64,000 nucleotides of DNA from Candolleomyces eurysporus (taxonomy: Eukaryota > Basidiomycota > Agaricomycetes > Agaricales > Psathyrellaceae): NCBI GenBank assembly GCA_027579435.1, contig JANBPK010000709.1, positions 315,184 to 379,183 on the forward strand, given 5' to 3'. Below, one piece after another: positions 1 through 13,102 of this stretch. Numbering within the stretch: the stretch's first letter is position 1; the number at the start of each line of letters is the position of its first letter. The position numbers and the translations under genes are program-made. A model generated the notes under the pieces. The model had not been told where the DNA came from, did not search any database, and saw only the letters and a list, made by a program, of their open reading frames with translations.

Positions 1-3000
1 GAGTCATCTCGTCTCTCTTTTGCCTCAACCTGTCGACTTCCTCTGCACCGCCAGTCATACGAAGCTTCTTCTGTCCCACAAACTCCGACAACTCTACCTG
101 CATCTCATCGCTACGTGCGTTTCGCTCCAATTCGCGATTCCTCTGGCTTTCTTCGATAGCCTTGAGCCTCTTTTCAGGATCAACAGCGGCGCCTCGGATT
201 TCGAGCATAACGGTGCTCAAGCCGTTATGGCCTTCTTCGGGAGGTGGTGGTCGGAAAGTGGGCCCACGACCACGACGGCCTGGACCATTGGCCGATGGCC
301 CGCGAAGGTTAACAATCTTCTCGACATGCCCATAGATCTCCAAAACGGCTTTATGATCCTCGAGAAGGTCGCTGAGGAACTCCTCCTGGTGCGTGAGGAA
401 CTGCTGCTCCTCCACGATGTTCTGCAACTCCTCCTCCCACGTCTTCTTCCACATCGGCTTCACAGTCTTGATATGCTCCTTCAAGCTCTCCAGCTCAGCC
501 GCAGCAGCATCGATGTCCTTCTTGATGTTCTTGAAGTACTGCGGCTTGGGCGTCGTGTTCCGCTTGATCACGTCGTCCTTGACACGCTCCACCGTATCTT
601 GCAGCTTCTCAACTTCAGTGAGGATGTCTTGACTTCGCGCGTCCAGCTTCTTCTTCCCAGAGTCGATGTACGCGCGGGCACCCCCGACGCTCGTCGTCGC
701 CAGCTGCCTCACTGATTGCGTTTGAGTGCGCAGCGTTCCAAGAGCCTCCTTCGTCTTCTTCATAAAGTCCAAGTACGTTTGCCGCAGAACGGCGAGGTCC
801 CGGCGAAGGTTCTGGACTTCATCAAATTGGATCTTCAAATCCTGCACCACGCGATTAGAATACTCGGACATGACGGAAGCGCCCGTCACCTGTGGCATCA
901 GTGACTGTCCGGTGATCTGGGGTACGACATATGTAGGAGGCGGCGAATCTTGCTGTTGTAGCGCTGCTGCGAATGAAGAATCCTTCCCAACAAATTTCGA
1001 AATTCGACGAGCCACACTCTGTAGCTGTCTGTCGCTGGGTCGAGCAGGAGTACTCTCCGCCAACGGTTGAAGAGTCATGTCTGCGAACATCGGAGGCGGA
1101 GGCTGGAAAGCCGTCTGCTTATTTGAATGTGAAACGGCCGTCTTGAGGTCTTTGATATCTTGTGAAAGCGCAGACATCTGCGAATCGATATGCTGCTTGA
1201 TCTGGTCCAAAACTAATAGAATCGTTTAGAGATGAATCATATGAAACTCTGAATGAAACTCACCTTCGATGTTTAGCGAGAGCAAACACTTGTCCTTCAC
1301 CTCCTCAACATCTTCGAGTTCATATTGAACACCACTCGACGGATCGCGGATGTAAATTGCAGGGAAGTTATCTTGCCCGGGGTTGTACGAGAATTTGTCG
1401 ACGAAGAGGACACGCAAGGTTGCAAAGGATAAAGGGAGTTCAATCCCCACTTTCTTCACCTCACGACCAAGCTGTAGGAAAACAGTGATCCGCGACGGTG
1501 TCGCATCTTGGGTCGGGAATGCATTCATTGCAGGAGGCACCGGGAGATCTGGCGGGCGAGCAGGGGTGATTGGCCTTCTCCCGGCAGCAGATGTCTCTGC
1601 CCTCGGTTCTGGACTCGCCGCTCTTGACTGTACCCTACTTCGAAGGGGAACATCCTCCTCCTCCTCGTCGCCCTCCTCGGTGAGAACAGCAAGTTCCGTT
1701 GCCGTAGGTGCCGCGTTAGAAGCTAACGATCGCCGATGAGGGTGATTACGCATTGAGCGCTCCCGCGTCGGAGCGCCTGTCATCTTCGATATGTTGTATG
1801 TTGAGAACCGTTTTGAGGCACGGCGTTCGAGAACATCGTTCTTCTTCAGAGCAGCCAAAGAGTTAGCAACGGCAGGTGAGGGTTCCAAGGCAATGCTCTC
1901 GGTCGAAGGGGATGCGATTCCATTTATAGTAGGATCAGGGCTTGAGGGCTCTATTGAAACAGTGGGCAACGGCGGAGATGTCGCTGGTTTATCGACCAGG
2001 GAATATCGCTTGGCATTGGCAGGTGCTTGTTGTACTGGAGGAGCCATGGGAGGAGGCGGTTCATTGTTCAGCGTCGTTGTAGTCAAAGACGTAGGATCCG
2101 TCAGCGAAAGCTCGGGGAGCGTAGGTGGTGCAGGAGAAGAGCGTCCTGGTGCTGTCTGCTGAACAAGCTGAGGTTGTGAGCGACGAGGAGAGACCGTGTG
2201 GTTCTCGGGTCCAGTAACGTGCTCGACGATCGTCGGAGCAAATCCACCAATAAATGGTTCGTCTGCTTGGATAACGGCTGCAGTTTGAGATGTGACTTCT
2301 CTCCGACTCCGTGTTGAGCTTTGAGCACTTCTTCGAGACATGCTTCCGCCAACAGCCTCCTGCTTCTCTTCCTCAGGTATTGTCCGCGAAGACTGCGTCC
2401 TGTGGGTCCGCGAGGAACGCTCCGACCTCGACGACATCCTTTCGTGCCGCGGCTCTCCTGACCTCCTATGCTCCGACGCAATCCTCCGATAGATTGATTG
2501 TTTTGCACGTAGACCTTGCAGAAGGTTGGTGATGATTTGACGAACTTCAGGCAGGTATATTTCGAGGTTCTCCCCTGTCGCCTCCTCTGCTAAACACTGT
2601 TCGAGGATTGCCCGCAGATCCTCCGGGACTGATACCAACTCTCTGGAGAGAGGATCAGTAAACGTCGGGGTGTACATGACTGTACTCACGCCATGTCAAT
2701 ATTAAAGGCCGCAAACGCAGCCACTGCTGCATTGAAGTCGTTCCCAAGGCGTACGTAGACATCGCTGACGTAGTTTTCATCCACCCGTTGTTGACTCCAT
2801 TGTGTGAGGGACTCGAGAAGAGCCTTGATCGAGACCAAGAGCCTCGTTACTGCTGATTCTACCGCTGGCTTGAGAAGAGAGGGCACCGTCAATGAAAGTG
2901 AATCATAGGCTATAGGTTCTTACATTGCCGCTGCCTCCACGTTGGGAGTTTCCAGTATCTTGAGCTTGGATCGATGAGATAGAGGGGTGTCGTGCTGAGT

Positions 3001-3034
3001 GGCCGTTGGCCTGCGATTGGCCTCTTGAGACCAT
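1..3034 (-). CDS. BUD6: Bud6/Aip3 actin- and formin-binding polarity protein, partial (C-terminus beyond left edge)
   Basis: Exons on the minus strand are 2924-3034, 2690-2868, 1264-2642 and 1-1212 (continuing off the window); all junctions are GT-AG and keep one frame. The second and third exons give an N-terminal Aip3-type core (VRLGNDFNAAVAAF, then VPEDLRAILEQCLAEE and LPEVRQIITNLLQGLRAKQ). A Ser/Pro-rich linker of about 270 residues follows. Then comes the conserved Bud6 core starting at ITVFLQLGREVKKVGIELP and continuing into a long predicted coiled coil (SLKEHIKTVKPMWKKTWEEE). In yeast this family recruits actin monomers and activates formins at sites of polarised growth; that role is taken from the family. 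The start ATG at 3034 is the first one giving this frame. The stop codon is not in the window. Confidence 0.9.
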
Positions 3035-3340
3035 GGTGTCCAAGGGAAAGTCGGAAAACGAAGAGAGGAGGAATGGAAGAGAATCGCGAAAGATGGTCCT
3101 TCTTCTGAACCGCAATAAGCTCTGATGGGAGCCACCTGCCACTTTCGGCTGCTGCAGGCTCTCGACCGAAAAAGACTGCCGCGAGAATTAGACTCTTGTC
3201 GCGCTGAATCCATTATGTACGGCACTCTCAGGGGCGCCTGCCACTCAGTGAGCCCATTATCTCCACGGTAAAATCCTACCATAGTCATCATACTGCAATA
3301 ATAAATATACATTACAAATGCGCGCCCATGTCTATGTATC

Positions 3341-5928
3341 TCAGAATGCAGGTGCCCCTACTCCAGCGAGCAACATGCTATCCACAACCTCGTCCTTCTC
3401 CGTCCGCTTGTACGTGCGGATGGTCTCCCCGTAATCCGAAATTTCGTATACACGGAAGCGTCGGTCAAACCTAGAGAATTATCAACAAGGTTTCCTTTGT
3501 TCAACGTCGGTGGTAACTCACCCGATTCTGCCGTATCCAGCATACGATCTGTTCGAATTTCCAACACGTTGCCGTCAGCCAAAATGTAAAATGACAGAAT
3601 AAATTGTCCGACGCACCCTCCACCACCGAAACAGAACCAGACGCCTTTCACACGGCGACAGTTTTCCGTCACTAAAAACAGACGTCGAATTAACATGCGT
3701 GGTTAATGGGAACGGCCGAAGGGAAACCTACGGTGACAATGGCCATTTCCAATAACCTTCACCTCGGGGATCGCTGCATGGGACATATGGTCACTTTCAA
3801 GTGCCTGCATGATCCCCTTCTCAAAGAAACCATCATTGGTGTTTGCGTTTCCAGGCGCTTCCTGCCCGCTGATGCCTTTGTCCAAGGGCCGGCTCTGCGA
3901 GTCGAGGTCGGCTTTATTGTATGTCTCGGGTCTGTCAATTGTAAGTGTCACTGCGGAGATACCCAGCGTGCACTAGATTACTCACAGAGGCATATGGAAG
4001 AACATCAAAGCGTTGGGCCTTGCCAGTTTCCTGGTTGTAGGCGTAATTTGGTCAGAGTTATCTTGTCTCTTCCAGGCATCACCCAGGTCTTTCCCGGTAT
4101 CTGGCCTGAAGGGTCGCTCGATTGGCTTGATTGATGCTGAGACAGAGGTATTAATACACCGGAAAGGGCAGATAAAAACGGACGATTACCTGATTCTTGG
4201 AGGAACCAGTCAATTTGGTTCTTTCATAAAATTGTTGTTAGCAACGTGCTTGACACAGGGTGCAAATCTCATCACCTGCCGTATATAATCGTATTCTGTG
4301 GGGTTGAAGAAACCAAGCCAATCCAAGAATCCTTTCGAGTACGATCCCGAGTCCAGGAAATAAAGGGTAAGCAGTTGCGTCTTCGATCTATTCCCTGGAA
4401 GGTGAGAACTAGGGCTAGGAAGTGAAAATGACGACTCACGCATCCGCACTGTAGCTCTTCAGCACGTAGTTACCGACTCCGTGTATATCTTTGGGGCCAC
4501 GTTCGACCAGACTATATGGAAGGCTTTTTAACAGATTCACTTGGAATTCCTTGCGCAATCCATCGTCCTCGTCATGGTTACCGAACACCGCTGCCCATGG
4601 AACCTTCCTATCGGTCACAGCCTTTGCGAATTTGGCAAGCACAGATTTTGGGTCCCATGAAGTTCCTTTCCCGTTAAGCTGGTCGCCAGTGAACACAACG
4701 AGATCTGGCTTCTCGAGGTCCAGCATGTGTCCGACTAGGGTATTGGTCAAGTTGTCCGCACCCTCACAAGGTTTGAGGGGGGTGTCCAGGCAGGCTCCTG
4801 GGGATACGGAGTAATGTAGATCCGCAACCTGGAGTATCTTGAACTTTCCATCTCGGCTGAAGTGAAGAGGTGGAGCCTTGGGTGGTGCTAGAAATCGATT
4901 CAAGAATAGCTCTGGATACTAGCAAACGTAACTTACATTTAACTCCTCTGCGGTATGTAAGGCGCGTAGATTGGACTCGGCCCATACGCTCCATTGTCGG
5001 TGGTTCCAATTTCTCGAATCCATACCATGGGACGTCGTCTCCCCAAAGAACGTCGATTTCTGTGATGATGTTGTTCTTCTCCTCAGCGGTCATATCAGCT
5101 GCTGTCTTCCCGATCTTGTACCAGAGGTAGAGAGGAGGTGTTCTCAAAATTCCAGCTCGTAATGAAGTGGGAGCTCGGTGCCAATGATCTTGTGCTGGTG
5201 TTTGTGAAGGGGTCTCTTGCTCAGAAAGTAATCTGATATCTGTTATGAGGTTGATATCTTGCCGCCGTGTGCGGCGATAGTAGACATTCTGTGGCTGCTC
5301 AGCAAAGGGTCCTAGACTGCGAGGCAGCTAACTACGCACCAAGTACCCAGCCATATATCCACCTTCTCGGTTGAGATTCGGCTCAACTCGAACCCATTTA
5401 CCCTTGATAGCGTCCATCTCTTTCGTCGTGCCCGGAGCACATATATCATCGGCCATGTCAGGGTCCACATAGCATCTCGTTACGGAGATTTCTGACACTG
5501 TTAGTCACTGTCAGTAACGAGCGATCTAGCGGCGACGCTGCAGCGCAGCGTAGGAGAAAGCGACTCTTACGGCCGGTGTTATGGGGTAATAGTGGAGACC
5601 AAACATCCAACGGTAGACTTGAGTAGTCGAGCTTGTCCTCCGGTTGCGTGACATTCCACCAATCCACGTCTGGCGAATCTCCGGGTCCGACTGGTTCTGG
5701 GAGCGTATGATTTGTGCTCGGCTTGGTGATTGCTGGTCTCGAGATTTTATCGGCGGAGACACTCTCCCAAGATTGCCAGCTTATTCTCTGCTTCCTCCCG
5801 GGTCCATAGTTGGGTTGGTATAGGACGAAGAACCAGGTGAGCAACAGAGTGAAGCCCACAACGGTTGTGATAGGGAGACAGACGGAGCGTACTCCCTTCA
5901 GACACTTGAACCCACCGCAAGAGACCAT
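3341..5928 (-). CDS. DCR2: Dcr2-type calcineurin-like metallophosphoesterase
   Basis: Eleven exons (5571-5928, 5340-5491, 4937-5288, 4440-4887, 4276-4387, 4190-4220, 3986-4136, 3732-3931, 3617-3671, 3522-3548, 3341-3470) sum to 2016 nt, or 671 aa. An N-terminal membrane anchor lies at about residues 18-36 (ITTVVGFTLLLTWFFVLY). The phosphoesterase domain begins at KFKILQVADLHYS and contains the metal-binding signatures VVFTGDQLN, FGNHDEDD and, near the end, GNGHCH. The middle exon matches the Dcr2 N-domain (ISVTRCYVD, IKGKWVRVE). In yeast Dcr2 is a phosphatase acting in cell-cycle entry and the unfolded protein response; substrate here is unknown. It is divergent from the uL23m gene, with 233 bases between the two start codons. 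Very short exons (27 and 31 bases) make the C-terminus easy to mis-annotate. Confidence 0.88.
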
Positions 5929-6161
5929 CGTGGATAGCCGGCCTTGAAGGCAGAAGGGTCTCTGAGAGTTGGAATGTCGAGTACAGCGGTCTTCGTCGTA
6001 ATGGTCGTGGAGGAGACCCAGATATGATCACTGCCAACCTCCGCCAACAGCGCCAAGACCATGTGGGGAATTGCAGTCACGTGCGTGCTACGCTTCCCGG
6101 TTTCGCGAATTTGCGTTGGCAAATCTTCGTCTTCACCGTTCTCCACGACGACCCCGGCGAC

Positions 6162-7142
6162 ATGCGGAGCCTTGGTCTTCGCCGTCTAACTTGCTCCCTG
6201 CGACAGTACTCGACGGGGGCTGCCCTCCCCGATGGCGCCCTTGCCGCTAGGACGGCTTCTGCTCCGTTAGCTGTCAAGCTTCGTCGACGGAAAAAGTTTG
6301 GACCCATTGAAGCTGGGGAAACGGACGCCAACTCATCTGGCCTCACCCCTTCAGAATTCGCGCGCTACAAAAGACTCAAGGCCCTTGGTCAAATTCCCAT
6401 CCAGGCCCATGGCAAACCTATGACTGGCCTCCAATGGATACGTATGGTCAATGACCGTCGTTCAAGAATTCGTGGCTTCAAACTCGAAACCCAGGAAGAC
6501 GGTTCAAAGCTCGTCAAAGTCGTCGGACAGCGTGTATACCTCCCCAACATCGAGTTCAAGCTCGTCCGAAACCATACCCCGACGGGACAGCCGTACAACC
6601 CATACGAAGCCACCTTCCGCATTGCTAAATCCATAACCAAGACCGACATCCGATCCTACCTGGACGCTGTGTACGGCGTCAAGACCACCTACATCCGCAC
6701 CGACAACTACTATTCCCCCGACGACCCGCGACGAGGAAAGATGGCCCACCGGTCGTACAAACGTGCTGTGGTGGGTCTGGTCGATCCTTTCTACTATCCC
6801 CATCGGGTGGAGGATATGGAGCCAGAGAAGAAGAAGGAGAGGTTGGATTGGCTGGACAAGGAGTTCTCCATCACCCAAATGAAGGAATTGCGCAGGGAGG
6901 AAATTCTGCGCCAGAGCATTGGCCATGGCTCGGCTGCCTTCCGATACAATCCTCAGGTCGCAACCCGACGCTCGAAGATTCTGGCTCTCGTGGCTGAGAA
7001 GAAGTTGCAGAGGGAGCAATTGGTTGACAAGATTGCGGAGGATATCAGGGAGAAGCGAGAGAAGGGCGAACCTCTCAACTACCATGCATTGGCCCAAGCT
7101 TCAAAATCTACCTCGACCGAAGGAGCAACGACCAAGGCCTAA
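6162..7142 (+). CDS. MRP20: Mitochondrial large-subunit ribosomal protein uL23m
   Basis: This is an uninterrupted frame of 326 codons from the ATG at 6162. I chose it over an in-frame ATG at 6024 because it gives a basic, Ser/Arg-rich presequence (MRSLGLRRLTCSLRQYSTG). The uL23 core is recognisable around residues 120-190: VYLPNIEFKLVRN, then YEATFRIAKSITKTDIRSYL and VYGVKTTYIRTDNY. The C-terminal extension is rich in Lys/Glu and looks helical. The protein binds 23S-like rRNA near the mitoribosome exit tunnel (family knowledge). No intron was seen. Confidence 0.88.
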   Translation: MRSLGLRRLTCSLRQYSTGAALPDGALAARTASAPLAVKLRRRKKFGPIEAGETDANSSGLTPSEFARYKRLKALGQIPIQAHGKPMTGLQWIRMVNDRRSRIRGFKLETQEDGSKLVKVVGQRVYLPNIEFKLVRNHTPTGQPYNPYEATFRIAKSITKTDIRSYLDAVYGVKTTYIRTDNYYSPDDPRRGKMAHRSYKRAVVGLVDPFYYPHRVEDMEPEKKKERLDWLDKEFSITQMKELRREEILRQSIGHGSAAFRYNPQVATRRSKILALVAEKKLQREQLVDKIAEDIREKREKGEPLNYHALAQASKSTSTEGATTKA

Positions 7143-7367
7143 AACTATTCGTTTACTCATAACCTACCCGATAGATGTAATCCTGCTATTAATCCACTCC
7201 CTGTTGGTCTTGCGGCGCATATTCTGGATATTCGTTTGAATACTTAAACTTTGAGCATGCGGGGGCTAAGTGCATGTGCCTTACACGTGATCGCGTAGGA
7301 TAGTCTAAATACTAAATAGAGTGGTCAGTCGCGAGATCAGTACGTATCTCTTCTCGCTACTTTCACC

Positions 7368-8868
7368 ATGTCCTGGTACAATCCGACAGATTCCTACGCG
7401 CCCCCTTCTTCTCCCGGTTCTTCCCCGGAGACGTTACCCGCTGACTCCTCCCCAGCGTCGTCTCCTGGCATCGAACCTCTGGATCTCGAAGACGAACCCC
7501 CTGCTCTCGATCCATTCGCGGGTGCGTCTGGGTCAAGACGTGTAAAGCGTGTCAATATGTCACCCAATGACAGAGACGAGGACCAAAGAGCGTTCAAAAA
7601 AGCGCGTTACGTTCCGCGAAACGGACTGCAAAGTCTCACTCAGGAGGATCGGATATGGGCAGACGAGTCCACTCGCGCCTACGAGGAACATTGGCGGATC
7701 TTCCACTTGGCGTAAGTTACTGTGCTTCGTACATGCACTTGCTTATAACATGGCGAATAGGGGAAAGGACTTGACCCGTGTCGACACCCAATTCATTCGC
7801 GATTTGAAGAGCATGGTCGTGTTGCCGAGTCCTGAACAAGCCGCTGGACCGAGTCGAAAGTCAAGCTTTGAATCGAACGGGAGAAAGTTTGATCACCAAG
7901 CACCTGAAATCGCGGCGCGACAGATTCGACGAACATTCTCTCGCCAGGAATCGAAGAACAGCGCCATCCTACCTGGAGAAAGAGACGAGAATATCCACCT
8001 TTACCTGGCTAAGAACCGGATCACCAAGCTTCCGAATGAATTGTGGACCCTGGAACACTTGACTATACTGAGTCTACGTGGGTCTTTTGCAGTTCCACTC
8101 CTAGAATAGTACTGACAGTCGAGAGCAGGCGGTAACAAGATTACATACCTTCCTCCCGAGATTGGCAATCTCAAGAATCTCCGCGACCTCAACGTATCTG
8201 CCAACCGATTTAAATACCTCCCTTCCGAACTCAACAATCTCACCTCCCTCGTCAGCATACACGTCCATCCCAATAAACTATTCCTTGAACCACCGCCAAC
8301 CCAGCGACAAAGGCCAGTTTCTGAGGTGGAGTGTGTGATGCCGTCGAGTGTTCCCAGCCTTGTCGAGCTGTGCTTGCGTGTTCTTGCGTCTCCACCTACG
8401 GAGGATATGCAGTTGAAGTTGAACAATGAAGAAGCTCCTCCAAAGAACGTGCTGGAATATTATCTTCCTTTGGATCACAAGTTCATGGGAACGATCTCGC
8501 AACCCCTTTTAAAGACCCTCGACGCGTGTTCTCCGGGATGGATCCCAAGAGAGATGATATTTCAAGCACGCGATTGCGAAGACGAGTCAATGGATGTCAA
8601 CGGCATTGGACGGTGTGCGAATCCGAACCATACTTCCCTGTTTGTGCACCATGCGGAACAACGATACAGCTGGGAGGCATCGGTGGCGGGGCTGAGTCTT
8701 GGGGGCGTTGCGCCTTTCCGCTGGCGAGGATGTTGCCGTGGCTGTCTTTCATTCCTGGACGTGGAGGAGAAGGCGGAGGAAGAGGAGGAAGAGGATGCCC
8801 TGGAGATTCAACTCCAACTCGAGCCAGTCGCGTTTGATGGAACATTGCCTGGATTCGAAGATGACTAA
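7368..8868 (+). CDS. Leucine-rich-repeat protein with Cys-rich C-terminal motif
   Basis: Three exons (7368-7711, 7761-8077, 8129-8868) sum to 1401 nt, or 466 aa. The N-terminus is Pro/Ser-rich and acidic. Two to three leucine-rich repeats span roughly residues 195-270 (LAKNRITKLPNELWTLEHL, GNKITYLPPEIGNLKNL, ANRFKYLPSELNNLTSL). A conserved-looking C-terminal region has paired cysteines (GRCANPNHTSLF and FRWRGCCRGCLSFLD) followed by an acidic tract. The LRRs suggest a protein-binding scaffold. I cannot name the orthologue and assign no function. Confidence 0.8.
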
Positions 8869-8956
8869 GCTGATATCGTGGGGACCGCATCGGTCGTTGT
8901 GATGGCATGTAACATAAAACGAAATCGCCCTCCTCTGTAATTTTACCGCAATCGCT

Positions 8957-10941
<1,985 letters not shown>

Positions 10942-11321
10942 GGTGCATAGCTTGGAGTAGAATTGATACACGGACACTATGATTGACCATGACTGACTAT
11001 CATATGTACAAAAGTTACTGTTTTAGTATCACGCATCACGAGTCTTTTCAGAGCTTATGTCTATGGGTACATGAGTAGTAATGTACAGAACAGAACATTA
11101 CAAAGACGTATCAGCAAGAGGGGGGAGTGGGGGNTACAAGAAACATACAGGCTAGTGCCAATATTGGGTATTCGAACTCCAAGCTTCGGAGCTTAGGTTG
11201 AAGGCATGTTAATGGACAAAACATTGGAAAACACACTGACAAGAGGGGAGTAAGGGTGTATGAAGCATGCATATGAATCACGAGATAAATGAAGAGAGAT
11301 GAAGTCTAAAAAAAACTGGAG
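10942..11321. other. Convergent intergenic region
   Basis: This is the space between the convergent 3' ends of the zinc-finger gene and the cytidylyltransferase-like gene. No gene or repeat was seen. It contains a G-run with one N (11134) and an A-run near 11309. Confidence 0.7.
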
Positions 11322-12229
11322 TTAAGAGGCAATGCCAAAGATGTCGAATTTTGGCTCTGGCGTTTCATCGTTGTCGGCCAACTGTGAAGTTGGCAAAGGA
11401 CACGAAACAGCTAGGCGCGAAGTCGTCGCCATAACCGGTGTCGGAGGTCCCGACATTGGGACTCTCGTAGCGGAGAGCCCTTTCGTCCTCTTAGTTTGAA
11501 TAACTTTGCCTTCACAGCAATCGTCAGCGCCACTTGAATTACCGAAAAGGAGGAGCAACTGTACCTATTCTTTTAATCTCGTCGTAGCCTTTCACCCTTA
11601 GTTTGTGGCAATTTGGGTCTACGGACGTTCCTTCGTCAATAGCGACATAGTCCACGCGTCTCTGGAGCAGGAACTCTTCAGAGACCTGCCATGGGATGTC
11701 GGTGATGACCTCATCCACCCAGCGACAATGTCGCACCATTTCGACGCGCTCCATCTCGGGCCAAGTGACCGAACAGCCATGCTGGTTGAGCAGCTCGTCG
11801 GGGAATACCCCGACGATAAGATGCACGAAAGGGAACGCCAATTTGGCTTGCCGGAGCTGGAGAGCGCGTCTATAAATTGAACGTGTCAGACACTATTCCG
11901 GCATCAACGTAGGAGGCGAATGACGCGTACCCGACGTTGAAAACATCGAAGGCCCCGTCTACATATATTCTGACGGTTCTTCGAGAGTGCGTTTCGGGTG
12001 CGAGGTTGAGAGACTTTCGGACGCGAGCCTGGATCTCGTCTGCAGACCAGTTGACTGTCTCGAGTTTGTCCCGCGCACCCTGAGCAGGGGGTGGCTCGGG
12101 GATGTCTTTGGCTTCAAGCCTCGAAGGGAGACCGGCGACACTAGACTCCAAAGAATAGTCGTGCCCTGGGTTGGAAATGAGGTCGTACTCGTCGTCGTCA
12201 CTGAAAACAGCGGGGGTGTTGGAGTCCAT
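11322..12229 (-). CDS. Choline-phosphate cytidylyltransferase-like protein, active-site motif not conserved
   Basis: Exons 11931-12229, 11565-11869 and 11322-11509 sum to 792 nt, or 263 aa. From residue ~85 the protein aligns with the catalytic domain of Pct1-type CTP:phosphocholine cytidylyltransferases: VRIYVDGAFDVF, HLIVGVFPDEL, HCRWVDEVITDIPW, then RRVDYVAIDE and YDEIKRIGKVIQTKRTKGLSAT. The CTP-binding HxGH motif, normally following DLF, reads N-V-G-R across the first intron, so both histidines are lost. The RTEGISTS signature is also altered to RTKGLSAT. The family's membrane-binding amphipathic C-terminal region is missing. Either this is a pseudoenzyme/regulatory paralogue or an enzyme with changed chemistry; an intact PCT1 would be expected elsewhere in the genome. 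Confidence 0.8.
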
Positions 12230-12570
12230 GGTGGGTGTCGGTTGAGCGACGTAAGAGGGAGTTAAAAATGGGCTGAAGGGGTAGCTGGATTGCGTATGCC
12301 TAGTTAAAAAGCTGTTATACCATCTTCAAATCAAACACGAGGCCAACTCAGAGTCCCGAGTCCTGGCATGATGGTTGATTCGGTTGAACGAGGCGATCGC
12401 TTTTCCAAAGCTGGAAGCTCAAAAAGGCTGAACAAAAANGGCTTTCCCACAAAAATATGACTCTGTAATTGGGAGCGTGCTATATACTCTATAGATGATC
12501 TAGTATGAGTCGATGCGTGCAGGGTGGATGTAATAATATGCTGGGCAAGGATACAGCAACCCGGCAGGCG
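12230..12570. other. Intergenic region upstream of the cytidylyltransferase-like gene
   Basis: This stretch holds the promoter of the minus-strand gene and the 3' flank of PET117. It contains one N (12439) after an A-run. No other gene was seen. Confidence 0.6.
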
Positions 12571-12867
12571 TCATGGATTCGAATCGGGCGTCTTGACCTG
12601 CTGTACACGTTCATACAGTTCTCGCTTTCGTCTCGACTCTTCATGCTCTTCTTGTCGCTGTCGCATCTTCTCTTGCCGTCGCTCGTCGTCGCGCAAAACA
12701 CCCTGATACATGTTCTGCAAAAAAGCTATGAGTAGCGCCCAATGCACCCCAATTCATTTCGCACACACCTCGCGTTCCTGGAGTTGCTGGTAATGCACAG
12801 CCCAGATAGTCAATGCAGAGAAGGAGACAGCTCCGGCGAGCGTCAATTTGGCCCGTCGTAGACTCAT
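12571..12867 (-). CDS. PET117: Pet117-like cytochrome c oxidase assembly factor
   Basis: Two exons (12769-12867 and 12571-12714) encode 80 aa. An N-terminal hydrophobic segment (LTLAGAVSFSALTIWAVHY) is followed by QQLQERE. Across the intron comes the family hallmark NMYQGVLRDDERRQEKMRQR and a charged helical tail. Pet117 is a small mitochondrial inner-membrane protein that links haem a synthesis to Cox assembly in yeast. Length and motif agree with the family. It is divergent from the CID gene, with 235 bases between start codons. Confidence 0.85.
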
Positions 12868-13102
12868 TTTTACGACTTCACCGATACCTGGCTCGAGCAC
12901 CGTCAACGGCGTTTCCGGAAGGGTCCAGTCAGCACCAGCCGACCTTGCGTCAACATAGACAAATATGGTCCTTCACCCAACCACCGTGCTGCCTCGACCT
13001 TGACCACAACGGACGGCAACTGTCCTACTCGCCCCCTCGTCTGTCGCCGGGCTCCCGGATAAAGCGTCTGTTCGCAGCTTGGAACAGATTTCGTCGTTCG
13101 AC

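Noticed and set aside
20..1070. Long plus-strand open frames at the left edge
   Set aside because: They are antisense shadows of the Bud6 coiled-coil coding exon, which shows family similarity on the minus strand.
6504..7097. 197-codon minus-strand frame
   Set aside because: Antisense of the uL23m gene; the plus strand encodes the recognisable ribosomal protein.
8526..8837. Alternative plus-strand frame within the LRR gene
   Set aside because: The other frame continues the leucine-rich repeats and carries paired cysteines, so this is a shadow frame.
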